From: UBA668 sp041178405
GTDB taxonomy: Bacteria; Actinomycetota; Acidimicrobiia; Acidimicrobiales; Ilumatobacteraceae
Length of the DNA stretch: 64,000 nt
NCBI GenBank assembly: GCA_041178405.1
Contig: JBEGVK010000042.1
Location: 10,658-74,657 of the forward strand
Reading direction: 5' to 3'
Shown here: positions 24,665 to 32,148 of the stretch, one piece after another
Layout: every line of letters starts with the position of its first letter
How positions within the stretch are numbered: the stretch's first letter is position 1
Program-made: the position numbers and the translations under genes
The notes under the pieces: generated by a model
Seen by the model: only the letters and a program-made list of their open reading frames with translations
What the model was told of the DNA's origin: nothing
Databases searched by the model: none

Positions 24665-25749
24665 GGTGAATCCTTGGGGCTGGCAGTGAGGCGACGGGAT
24701 CCGTCGGCGGTGACGAGCACCAGATCCTCGATCCGGACGCCACCGAAGCCCTCACGATAGACCCCGGGCTCGACAGTCACGACGTCTCCGGGCTGGAGAA
24801 CCGCCTCAGAGACCCGATTGAGGTACGGCTCCTCATGGATCAGCAGGCCCACCCCGTGGCCGGTGCCGTGCGAGAACCAGTCCCCCCGGCCGGCACGCTC
24901 GATCACCGAGCGGCACGCTGCATCGATGTGCCGGGCCGGCACCCCGGGGCCGACCGCATCGAGTCCGACCCGCTGCGATTCGAGCACGAGGGCATATGCA
25001 TCGAGCTGCTCCTCGGACGGCTCGCCGATCACGAACGTGCGGGTCATGTCGCTGTGGTAGCCGTCAACGAGCGCGCCGACGTCGATGATGAGGGTGTCGC
25101 CCTCCTCGAGGCGACGCTGCGCAGGCCGGTGATGTGGCAGCGCTGCGTGGAGTGGGCCGGCAGCAACGATGGTCTCGTAGCTCGGGCCGGCGGCGCCCAG
25201 TTCGCGCATCCTGACCTCGAGCATGTTGCGGACTTCGACCTCTGTCACACCAGCCGTGATGCGGGGCGCGACATCAGCGAGCGCCCGGTCGGCGATGCCG
25301 CACGCTTCCTCGATGCGCTCGACTTCGGTGTGGTGCTTCGTGCGGCGGCCGGCCTCGACGAGTCCCCGCATCGCAGCGAACTGGACATTCGCTGCAGCAG
25401 TCCACCGCTGGTGCAGTGCAACCGACACATGCTCGGACTCGAATCCCACCGGGCCGACGGCGGTGCGGCACCAGTCGGCGAGGAGATCGTGAAGCCCGGC
25501 CGCCGTCGGCGCCACACGGATGTCGACGTCGAGGCCGCAGGTGCTTGTCTGCTGGGCAGCCTGGACGCCATATCGCCCGTCGGTGAACAGCACGACGGCA
25601 GTTCCGTCGAGAGCTAGTACGCCGCTCGATCCGGTGAAGCCACTGAGCCAGCGGACATTGGTGAGGTCGCTGACGAGCAGCGAGCCGACTTCCGCAGTGT
25701 CGGCGATCCGGGCACGAAGGTCGGCAAGACGCTGCTGGTGTGCGGTCAC
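24637..25749 (-). CDS. pepQ: Xaa-Pro peptidase (M24 family)
   Basis: 370-aa metallopeptidase cleaving X-Pro bonds. N-terminal creatinase-like domain (residues 1-130: SLLVSDLTNVRWLSGFTGSSGVLAL) and pita-bread catalytic domain with metal ligands visible in DTLIIDVGALVDGYHSDMTRTFVIG (two Asp), SHGTGHGVGLLIHEEPYL (His), VVTVEPGVY (Glu) and GGVRIEDLVLV (Glu). GTG at 25749 overlaps the aroQ stop by 4 bases. The aroQ-pepQ-efp-nusB order is widespread in Gram-positives. Confidence 0.93.
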   Translation of the reverse strand: MTAHQQRLADLRARIADTAEVGSLLVSDLTNVRWLSGFTGSSGVLALDGTAVVLFTDGRYGVQAAQQTSTCGLDVDIRVAPTAAGLHDLLADWCRTAVGPVGFESEHVSVALHQRWTAAANVQFAAMRGLVEAGRRTKHHTEVERIEEACGIADRALADVAPRITAGVTEVEVRNMLEVRMRELGAAGPSYETIVAAGPLHAALPHHRPAQRRLEEGDTLIIDVGALVDGYHSDMTRTFVIGEPSEEQLDAYALVLESQRVGLDAVGPGVPARHIDAACRSVIERAGRGDWFSHGTGHGVGLLIHEEPYLNRVSEAVLQPGDVVTVEPGVYREGFGGVRIEDLVLVTADGSRRLTASPKDSPCLPSPPTT

Positions 25750-26198
25750 CGCCGGCCCTCGCCCAGACGACGCGCCACCGCAGCGATCGCCAGTTCGTAG
25801 CCGTGCATCCCGAGGCCCGCGATCGAGCCACTCGCCACCGGCGCGACGACACTCGTGTGCCGCCACGGCTCTCGGGCGTTCGGGTTCGAGATGTGCACCT
25901 CTACGACCGGTCCCTCGAATGCCGCAAGCGCGTCGTGAATCGACCATGCATAGTGCGTGAATGCCCCTGGGTTGATGACAATGGCGGCTGCCCTGCCACG
26001 CGCCCCGTGAATCGCATCGACGAGCTCCCCCTCGTGGTTGGTCTGGAATGCCTCGAGGTCGTGTCCGAGCGCCGCAGCCGCGACTCGGGCGCAGGCCACG
26101 TAGTCGTCGAGCGTCGAGGTGCCGTAGACATCCGGCTCTCGCTGGCCGAGCAGGTTCAGGTTCGGGCCGTGAAGCAGGGCGATGAGTGCCACGCCCAC
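25746..26198 (-). CDS. aroQ: Type II 3-dehydroquinate dehydratase
   Basis: 150-aa shikimate-pathway enzyme (3-dehydroquinate to 3-dehydroshikimate). Signature LHGPNLNLLGQREPDVYG with the catalytic Arg and Tyr (the latter in the lid), QTNHEGELVDAIHGA, VINPGAFTHYAWSIHDAL, EVHISNPNAREPWRHTSVVAPVASGSIAGLGMHGYELAI with the catalytic His. Start is one of two GTG codons 6 bases apart; the first (26198) is used. Separated from aroB by the GNAT gene. Confidence 0.95.
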   Translation of the reverse strand: MGVALIALLHGPNLNLLGQREPDVYGTSTLDDYVACARVAAAALGHDLEAFQTNHEGELVDAIHGARGRAAAIVINPGAFTHYAWSIHDALAAFEGPVVEVHISNPNAREPWRHTSVVAPVASGSIAGLGMHGYELAIAAVARRLGEGRR

Positions 26199-26247
26199 AG
26201 TCTCTCATCTCGCCGCCGTGATTCGGCGCTGCCCGCCGACGGCCGAG

Positions 26248-26841
26248 TCAACCGCTCTCGCGCAGCGCCCAGCCGGCACGGTCCAGTGCATAGAGCACAT
26301 GCCGGCAGCCGTGCCAGTGTCCGAGCAACGGGTGGTCGAAATCGCGTTCAGGGCGGTGCGTGAGGCCGATTCGCTCCATGACCCGGCGCGACCGATCGTT
26401 GCCGACCGTCGTGAACGAGACGATCTCATCGGCTGGAAGGTCGAGTCTGGAGAATCCGAAGCCGAGCGCGGCCGTTGCTGCCTCCGAAGCGAAGCCGTAG
26501 CCCCAGTGTCGCCGCGCCAGTCGCCAGCCGACCTCGACGATCGGCGCGCTCGCCCACGACGGCGTCGACAGCCCGACGAACCCGATGAACTGCGAGGTGT
26601 CGGCTCGCTCCACCGCCCAGAGCCCGTATCCATGCTGCACCCACGCCGACCGGATGCGATCGACCATCTCGTCGCTCTGCTGCGCAGTCAGCGTCGAGGG
26701 GAAGTGCCGCATCACCTCGGCATCGGCGTTGAGCTCGGCGAATGGGACCCGATCACCGTTGGTCCAGTCGCGCATCACCAGTCGTGTGGTCAGCAGTCGT
26801 GGAACATGCCCGTCATCGGCCGATGCGTCGGCACCACTCAC
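26248..26841 (-). CDS. GNAT N-acetyltransferase, RimJ/RimL type
   Basis: 197-aa acetyl-CoA-dependent acetyltransferase resembling ribosomal-protein N-acetyltransferases. LLTTRLVMRDWTNGDRVPFAELNADAEVMRHFP is the typical start; acetyl-CoA binding is expected around RRHWGYGFASEAATAALGFGF, and FTTVGNDRSRRVMERIGL is the conserved end. GTG at 26841 is selected because AGGTGG lies 5 bases before it; TTG at 26856 and GTG at 26805 are possible. It interrupts the aro cluster between aroB and aroQ. The substrate is unknown. Confidence 0.83.
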   Translation of the reverse strand: MSGADASADDGHVPRLLTTRLVMRDWTNGDRVPFAELNADAEVMRHFPSTLTAQQSDEMVDRIRSAWVQHGYGLWAVERADTSQFIGFVGLSTPSWASAPIVEVGWRLARRHWGYGFASEAATAALGFGFSRLDLPADEIVSFTTVGNDRSRRVMERIGLTHRPERDFDHPLLGHWHGCRHVLYALDRAGWALRESG

Positions 26842-26859
26842 TGAGCCCACCTGCAACCC

Positions 26860-27903
26860 TTACGGACGGTGGAGCGCAGCAGCGAGGTCGTCGAGGGCCG
26901 ACCGTGCAACTGCTGACGCAACGCCGGTCACCACCTCCACGCCTGCAGGACCGTCGAGGACGAACGTCAGGCCATCGGAGAGCACCTTCTTGTCGTGGCC
27001 CATCAATCGCACGAGTTCGGCATGGTCGACGCCGGGTGGCAACGACGTCGCGAGACCGTAGACATCGGCGACGACCCGGTAGTGATCGGCAACGCGGGTG
27101 TCGCTGATCCGCCCAAGCCGGTGGGCGACATGGGCGGCGTACACGAGTCCGACTGCGACGGCCTCGCCGTGGGCCATGGCGTGGTCCGTGGCCGTCTCGA
27201 GCGCGTGGGCAAGCGTGTGGCCGTAGTTCAGCAGTGCCCGACGGCCGCCTTCGCGCTCGTCGGCCGACACGACGTCGGCCTTGATCTGCACACAGCGGGC
27301 GATGCGCGCCGACTCGTCCATCGAGAGCAGGTCGTCACCCGTGAGGAAGTGGTACTTCGCCATCTCGCCACGGCCGCAGCGCACTTCTCGGGCTGGCAGG
27401 GTGGACAGCGCATCGAGATCGCAGATCACCCCGCTCGGCTGCCAGAACGCGCCGATCAGGTTCTTCCCGCCGAGGCCGCCGTCCCCTGCCGGAAGGTTCA
27501 CCCCCGTCTTTCCGCCGATGGCAGCATCGACCATCCCGAGCAGCGTGGTCGCCACATGCACTACCGGCACGCCGCGGTGCCATACCGACGCAGCGAACCC
27601 GGCGACGTCGGTCACCATGCCGCCGCCGACCGCCACCACCGCATCGGCACGAGTGAGCCCCATTGCTGCGAATCGACGGCACAGCGCCTCGACCCCGTCG
27701 AGTGTCTTGTGATCCTCGCCCTCGCCGATGTCGATCCGCTCGAACGGCAGACCGGGATCGACATCGAACGGGATCGACGCCTGGCCGACCACGGCGACTC
27801 TACGAGCCCCCTCGGGCAGCAGGCGACGAAGTTCGACACGCGCCCCATGGCCCACGACCACGTCGTACGACCGCTCGCCGAGCGGGACACGCACGGTGAT
27901 CAC
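26860..27903 (-). CDS. aroB: 3-dehydroquinate synthase
   Basis: 347-aa NAD- and Zn-dependent enzyme making 3-dehydroquinate from DAHP. Core motifs: VVAVGGGMVTDVAGFAASVWHRG, TTLLGMVDAAIGGKTGVNLPAGDGGLGGKNLIGAFWQPSGV, EMAKYHFL, LLNYGHTLAHALE (Zn His) and HGEAVAVGLV. GTG at 27903 overlaps the aroK stop (GTGA). Confidence 0.97.
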   Translation of the reverse strand: MITVRVPLGERSYDVVVGHGARVELRRLLPEGARRVAVVGQASIPFDVDPGLPFERIDIGEGEDHKTLDGVEALCRRFAAMGLTRADAVVAVGGGMVTDVAGFAASVWHRGVPVVHVATTLLGMVDAAIGGKTGVNLPAGDGGLGGKNLIGAFWQPSGVICDLDALSTLPAREVRCGRGEMAKYHFLTGDDLLSMDESARIARCVQIKADVVSADEREGGRRALLNYGHTLAHALETATDHAMAHGEAVAVGLVYAAHVAHRLGRISDTRVADHYRVVADVYGLATSLPPGVDHAELVRLMGHDKKVLSDGLTFVLDGPAGVEVVTGVASAVARSALDDLAAALHRP

Positions 27904-28421
27904 CGCAGCACCGCCTCGACGACGTCGGAGACAGATCGCTGGTCGACGCGCACAATGGCATCGGCGACGCTGCGGTACAGGGCCTCGCGCTCGACGCACA
28001 TGCGCTGCAACGTACCCTCTGCGTCGCCGTCGAGCAGCGGTCTGCTCCCGGCGCCGCCCGACGACGCTCGCAGGCGCTCGGCAAGTGTCGATGGCTCGGC
28101 GCTCAGCCAGACCACCCGTGCCGCCGCTCCCTCGAGGAGTGTGCGATTGCGCTCGGCGAGCACGACGCCGCCGCCCGTGGCGATCACGGCCGGCGGCTCG
28201 GATTCCAGTGCGACTGCCAGCGCGGCTGACTCCCTCGCACGGAAGGACGCCTCTCCTTCTGTGGCGAAGATCTCGCGCACGCTCCGGCCCGCGTCATGCT
28301 CGACTGCGGCGTCGGTGTCGATCAGGACTCGACCGAGACGCTCGGCGACGATTCGACCGATGGTGCTCTTCCCTACCCCCATCATCCCGACGAGCACGAG
28401 GTGCTGGTCGGCGCGTATCAC
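27900..28421 (-). CDS. aroK: Shikimate kinase
   Basis: 173-aa P-loop kinase phosphorylating shikimate. P-loop GMMGVGKST, the shikimate-binding DTDAAVEHDAGRSVREIFATEGEASFRARES (Asp and Arg), the Walker-B-like GGGVVL and a lid near RPLLDGDAE. GTG at 28421 overlaps the aroC stop by 4 bases. Confidence 0.96.
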   Translation of the reverse strand: MIRADQHLVLVGMMGVGKSTIGRIVAERLGRVLIDTDAAVEHDAGRSVREIFATEGEASFRARESAALAVALESEPPAVIATGGGVVLAERNRTLLEGAAARVVWLSAEPSTLAERLRASSGGAGSRPLLDGDAEGTLQRMCVEREALYRSVADAIVRVDQRSVSDVVEAVLR

Positions 28422-29578
28422 GGCAGCGTGGCGGCGAAGGACTGCGCGTTGCGGACGAATTCGTCCACGCTGTCGCCGCCGAACTTGCGCTGCGCCTCTG
28501 CGGCCAGCACGAGGGCGACCATTGTCTCGGCAACCACGCCGGCTGCGGGCACTGCGGTGACGTCGGTCCGCTCCTTGAAGCTGACCGTCGCCTCCTTGGT
28601 GACCACGTCGACGGTCTTCAGCGTCGGGCGATTCAGGGTGGCGAGCGGTTTCATCGCAGCACGCACCACGAGGAGTCCGCCCGTGGTCATGCCACCCTCG
28701 GTGCCGCCTGCCAGCGAGGTCTCACGCACATAGTCGCCGGCGTCCTCGTCCCACGCGATCGAGTCGTGGGCGGCACTGCCGCGTCGCCCGGCCACCTCGA
28801 AACCGTCGCCGATCTCCACTCCCTTGACCGCCTGGATGCTCATCACCGCCTGCGCAAGGGCTGCGTCGATCTTGCGATCCCAGTGCACGTGGCTGCCGAG
28901 TCCGACCGGGACGCCGTAGCCGAGGACCTCCACCACCCCTCCGAGAGAATCACCGTCCTTCGCCGCAGCCTTCACCTCGGCGACCATCGCCTCCGATGCG
29001 ACGGCGTCGAAGCAGCGCACCTCGTCGGCATCGACCGCCGGGAGGTCGGCGGGCACAGGTCGGGGGCCGCTGCTGCGCGCCGCCCCCATCTGGACCACGT
29101 GCGACAGCACTGTGGTGCCGAGATGAGCGAGGAGCAGCTTTGCCAGAGCGCCAGCTGCGACCCGAGCTGCGGTCTCCCGCGCACTTGCCCGCTCGAGCAC
29201 GTCGCGGGCGTCGTCGAACCCGTACTTCTGCATTCCCACCAGATCGGCGTGACCCGGCCTGACCTGCGTCAGCGGCTCCTTGGTTGCGCCGGGCGCAGGC
29301 GACATCTCCTCGTGCCACCTGTCGCTGCGAAACCACTCGGTGTTCTTGATCTCGATCGCAACAGGCGAGCCGAGCGTGCGTCCGTGCCGGACACCGCCGA
29401 CCAAGGTCACCTCGTCCTGCTCGAATCGCTGGCGCGGGCCACGCCCGTACCCGAGTCGGCGTCGGCCGAGCTCGGCCTGGATGTCGTCGACCGTGACCTT
29501 CAGGCCGGCGGGCAGTCCCTCGACCACGACGACCAGCGCCTGGCCATGTGACTCGCCGGCGGTGAGGTAGCGCAGCAT
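28418..29578 (-). CDS. aroC: Chorismate synthase
   Basis: 386-aa FMN-dependent enzyme making chorismate from EPSP. The three family signatures are visible: GESHGQALVVVVEGLPAG near the N-terminus, RPGHADLVGMQKYGFDDARDVLERASARETAARVAAGALAK in the middle, and the C-terminal GGMTTGGLLVVRAAMKP. ATG at 29578 lies 10 bases after the aroE stop. With aroE, aroK, aroB and aroQ it covers five of the seven shikimate-pathway steps. Confidence 0.98.
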   Translation of the reverse strand: MLRYLTAGESHGQALVVVVEGLPAGLKVTVDDIQAELGRRRLGYGRGPRQRFEQDEVTLVGGVRHGRTLGSPVAIEIKNTEWFRSDRWHEEMSPAPGATKEPLTQVRPGHADLVGMQKYGFDDARDVLERASARETAARVAAGALAKLLLAHLGTTVLSHVVQMGAARSSGPRPVPADLPAVDADEVRCFDAVASEAMVAEVKAAAKDGDSLGGVVEVLGYGVPVGLGSHVHWDRKIDAALAQAVMSIQAVKGVEIGDGFEVAGRRGSAAHDSIAWDEDAGDYVRETSLAGGTEGGMTTGGLLVVRAAMKPLATLNRPTLKTVDVVTKEATVSFKERTDVTAVPAAGVVAETMVALVLAAEAQRKFGGDSVDEFVRNAQSFAATLP

Positions 29579-29588
29579 CGGCAGCAGG

Positions 29589-30503
29589 CTACTGGCGGCG
29601 CGCGTCGAGTTCCCGCTGCGCGAGGTGGTGCTCGGCGGCTGCGGCCATCGTGGCCGCGTCGGGTCGCCGGCCGTGCCACAGTTCCTGCTGCAGCACCGCC
29701 TGGTGCACGAGCATGCCGAGGCCGTCGACGGTGACGGCACCCGCCCGCTCGGCTGCGGCGAGCAGCACCGTGCGACGCGGGTGGTAGACGATGTCGACCA
29801 CGACCTGGCCGGAGTGCAGGGCAGCGGGATCCACTGCGAGCGCCGCTCGCTCGGCGGCTGAGCCGCTCGGGGCGTCGGCGGCTGCGACACCCATGCCGAG
29901 GGATGTGGCATTGACGACGATGTCGGCAGCGCGCACTGCATCAGTGCCGTCGCCATCCCCGACAACCCGGGCTGCCACGCCCAGCGATGCGACGATGGCA
30001 GCCGCGGCCTCGGCGCCCTGCAGCGTCCGATTGCGCACCGCGATCTCGCCTGCGCCGCTGCGTGCAAGCGCATCGGCAATGGCGCGGGCTGCCCCGCCGC
30101 CGCCGATCAGGACAACTGCCGCACCGGCGACTCCGATGCCCGCAGCGGCGAGTGAGGCCACCAGTCCTGCGCCGTCGGTGCTGTGTCCCTCGAGCACGCC
30201 GTCGCTGCCGACTGCGACGGTGTTGACACTTCTCAGCGTTGCTGCGGAGGGACTGAGGCGACCTCGCTCGGCGAGGAACTCGGCAGCCGCCTCCTTGTGC
30301 GGCATGGTGACGCTCAGCCCGCGCAGTCCGAGCGCCGACATCCCAGCGAGCGCGTCAGCGACGTGTCCAGGCCCGACATCGAGCGCGACGTACACCCAGT
30401 CGAGACCGAGCTGGACAAAGGCCGCATTGTGCAGCGCCGGCGAGAGGCTGTGCGACACCGGATGGCCGATCACTGCCGCCACTCGCGTGGCACCTGAGAT
30501 CAC
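29589..30503 (-). CDS. aroE: Shikimate dehydrogenase
   Basis: 304-aa NADP-dependent enzyme. Substrate domain: VIGHPVSHSLSPALHNAAF and LSVTMPHKEAAAEF with the catalytic Lys; then NTV and EGHSTDGAGLV (catalytic Asp). Rossmann domain: VVLIGGGGAARAIADALARSG, NRT, VNATSLGM, and VDIVYHPRRTVLL. GTG at 30503 overlaps the mltG stop (GTGA). Confidence 0.95.
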   Translation of the reverse strand: MISGATRVAAVIGHPVSHSLSPALHNAAFVQLGLDWVYVALDVGPGHVADALAGMSALGLRGLSVTMPHKEAAAEFLAERGRLSPSAATLRSVNTVAVGSDGVLEGHSTDGAGLVASLAAAGIGVAGAAVVLIGGGGAARAIADALARSGAGEIAVRNRTLQGAEAAAAIVASLGVAARVVGDGDGTDAVRAADIVVNATSLGMGVAAADAPSGSAAERAALAVDPAALHSGQVVVDIVYHPRRTVLLAAAERAGAVTVDGLGMLVHQAVLQQELWHGRRPDAATMAAAAEHHLAQRELDARRQ

Positions 30504-31666
30504 AGCAGGCCCTTCTCGCGAGCGATCACGATGTTGGCCTCGTGCTGCTCGAGCGTCGCAGCGAACGCATGACGGCCGTCGTCGTCGATGAGCACGTAGA
30601 AGAGGTAGACGCACGGCACGTCGTCGTCGAGATCGACACAGAGTGGATCGCCGAGCGAGGGGTTCGGCGCTGGGTTGAGCGCCGCTGCGATTGACGCGCG
30701 GCCAGGATTGGTGATGGGGGTCGGAGGCAGGCCCTTGTAGAGATAGGTGTTGTAGGGCGAATCGATCTCCTTGAGCGCGCCGAAGTCGAGCGACTCGTCC
30801 TGCTGGTAATAGAGCGAGGCATCGATCTGCAAGAGCATGTCCATCGCAAGCCGGTTGTAGATGACGCGGGCGATCTTCGGACGGTCCTCCTCGACTCGCG
30901 CTTCCCGCTCGATGAGGCTGGCGACGATGAGCACCTGGTACGGCGTGAGTCCGAGCCGTGCGGCACCGAGCTCGAGATCCTCCTGGGCCCCGACCCGCTC
31001 CATCAGGCTGACCATCCGCTGGAGCACCTGGCGAGTCGACTCGCCGTTGGACACCTGGTAGGTGTCGGGGAACAGCATTCCCTCGAGGGTGTTCACGCCG
31101 TCCGGCTGGAACTTCGAGCGCACCGTGCCGTCGGTGGCCGCCGACCCGAACATCGATGCCCGCAGCCGCGGCACGCGCTCCTCCAGTCGCCCGGCCATCT
31201 GCTCGAGCGTGTAGCCCTCGGGGAACGTGACATTCGTGAATGTCTCCGCTGGCGGGGTGCCGAGGGCAGCCATGACGTTGCCCATGTGGTCGAGTGGACG
31301 TATGCGGTAATAGCCCGGCGTCAACTCGAGGCCGCCCTTCCAGTCGACGTACCACTCGAAGGTCTCGGCGTCGCTGACAAGTCCCTGCTCGTGCAGCCTG
31401 AGCGCCACCGACTCGAGGGTGTCGTCTGCCAGCACGGTGAAGTTCTCGTACAGGCCGGGGTCACCAGCCGGATTGAGCCGCTCGGTGAGCCGGTACCACG
31501 ACAGTCCCGTCGACACGATGGCCGCGAGGCCGACGAGCAGCGCGATCCAGACGACCCACCGCACGGGCCGGAACGAGCGGCGAGTTGGCTCGACGACCAC
31601 ACCGCCCGTTGCGTCAGGGTCGTCCCAGGGGTCGGCGTGCCAGCGCGACTCGTCGACGTGGGTCAT
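30500..31666 (-). CDS. mltG: Endolytic murein transglycosylase MltG (YceG-like)
   Basis: 388-aa membrane-anchored enzyme that cuts nascent glycan strands and so sets peptidoglycan chain length. A cytoplasmic N-terminus (1-35) is followed by one membrane span (VVWIALLVGLAAIVSTGLSW), a LysM-like region (GLYENFTVLADDTLESVALRLHEQGL) and the catalytic YceG domain with VASLIEREARVEEDRPKIARVIYNRL (catalytic Glu in IERE), PYNTYLYKGLPPTPITNPG and the FAATLEQHEANI end. Overlaps ruvX by 4 bases. Confidence 0.94.
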   Translation of the reverse strand: MTHVDESRWHADPWDDPDATGGVVVEPTRRSFRPVRWVVWIALLVGLAAIVSTGLSWYRLTERLNPAGDPGLYENFTVLADDTLESVALRLHEQGLVSDAETFEWYVDWKGGLELTPGYYRIRPLDHMGNVMAALGTPPAETFTNVTFPEGYTLEQMAGRLEERVPRLRASMFGSAATDGTVRSKFQPDGVNTLEGMLFPDTYQVSNGESTRQVLQRMVSLMERVGAQEDLELGAARLGLTPYQVLIVASLIEREARVEEDRPKIARVIYNRLAMDMLLQIDASLYYQQDESLDFGALKEIDSPYNTYLYKGLPPTPITNPGRASIAAALNPAPNPSLGDPLCVDLDDDVPCVYLFYVLIDDDGRHAFAATLEQHEANIVIAREKGLL

Positions 31667-32106
31667 GGCTGAGCCGCTCGATCAGGCAGGCCGGGGCGCC
31701 CGCCGTCGAGCCAGTGCTGCAGCATCACGGCCGCCGCAACCTTGTCGATCGAGCCCCGCTGATCGCGTGCGCGCGTCCCGGCAGCGCGCATCGCCTGCTG
31801 CGCGGTGACCGTGGTCCGGCGCTCGTCGAAGGTGAGGACGGGCACATCAACCACGGTAGCCAACGCTTCCGACTCAGCGACGGCAGCGCGAGCCGCCGGA
31901 CCCATCGAGCCGTCCATGTTCAGCGGCAGTCCGACGACCACCACCTCGGCCTCCTCCTCGGCGACGAGAACGGCGATGGCGCGGTGGTCGCGCTGTGTCG
32001 AGCCCGAGCGCTGCAGGACAACGAGAGGCGAGGCGAGCGTCCCGCTTCGATCACTCACTGCGACCCCCACACGCCGCGTTCCGAGGTCGATCCCGAGTGC
32101 CCTCAT
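31663..32106 (-). CDS. ruvX: YqgF/RuvX family pre-16S rRNA nuclease
   Basis: 147-aa RNase H-fold protein implicated in 16S rRNA 5' maturation (also called putative Holliday junction resolvase). LGIDLGTRRVGVAVSD gives the first catalytic Asp; VVVGLPLNMDGSMGPAARAAVAESE the Glu region; LTFDERRTTVTAQQAM and GSIDKVAAAVMLQHWLD the last acidic residue. The alaS-ruvX-mltG-aroE order is shared with Mycobacterium. Confidence 0.94.
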   Translation of the reverse strand: MRALGIDLGTRRVGVAVSDRSGTLASPLVVLQRSGSTQRDHRAIAVLVAEEEAEVVVVGLPLNMDGSMGPAARAAVAESEALATVVDVPVLTFDERRTTVTAQQAMRAAGTRARDQRGSIDKVAAAVMLQHWLDGGRPGLPDRAAQP

Positions 32107-32148
32107 CGGCTCTCGCTCACGCTGAGCTTCCCTGGTCGCCCGTGCATG

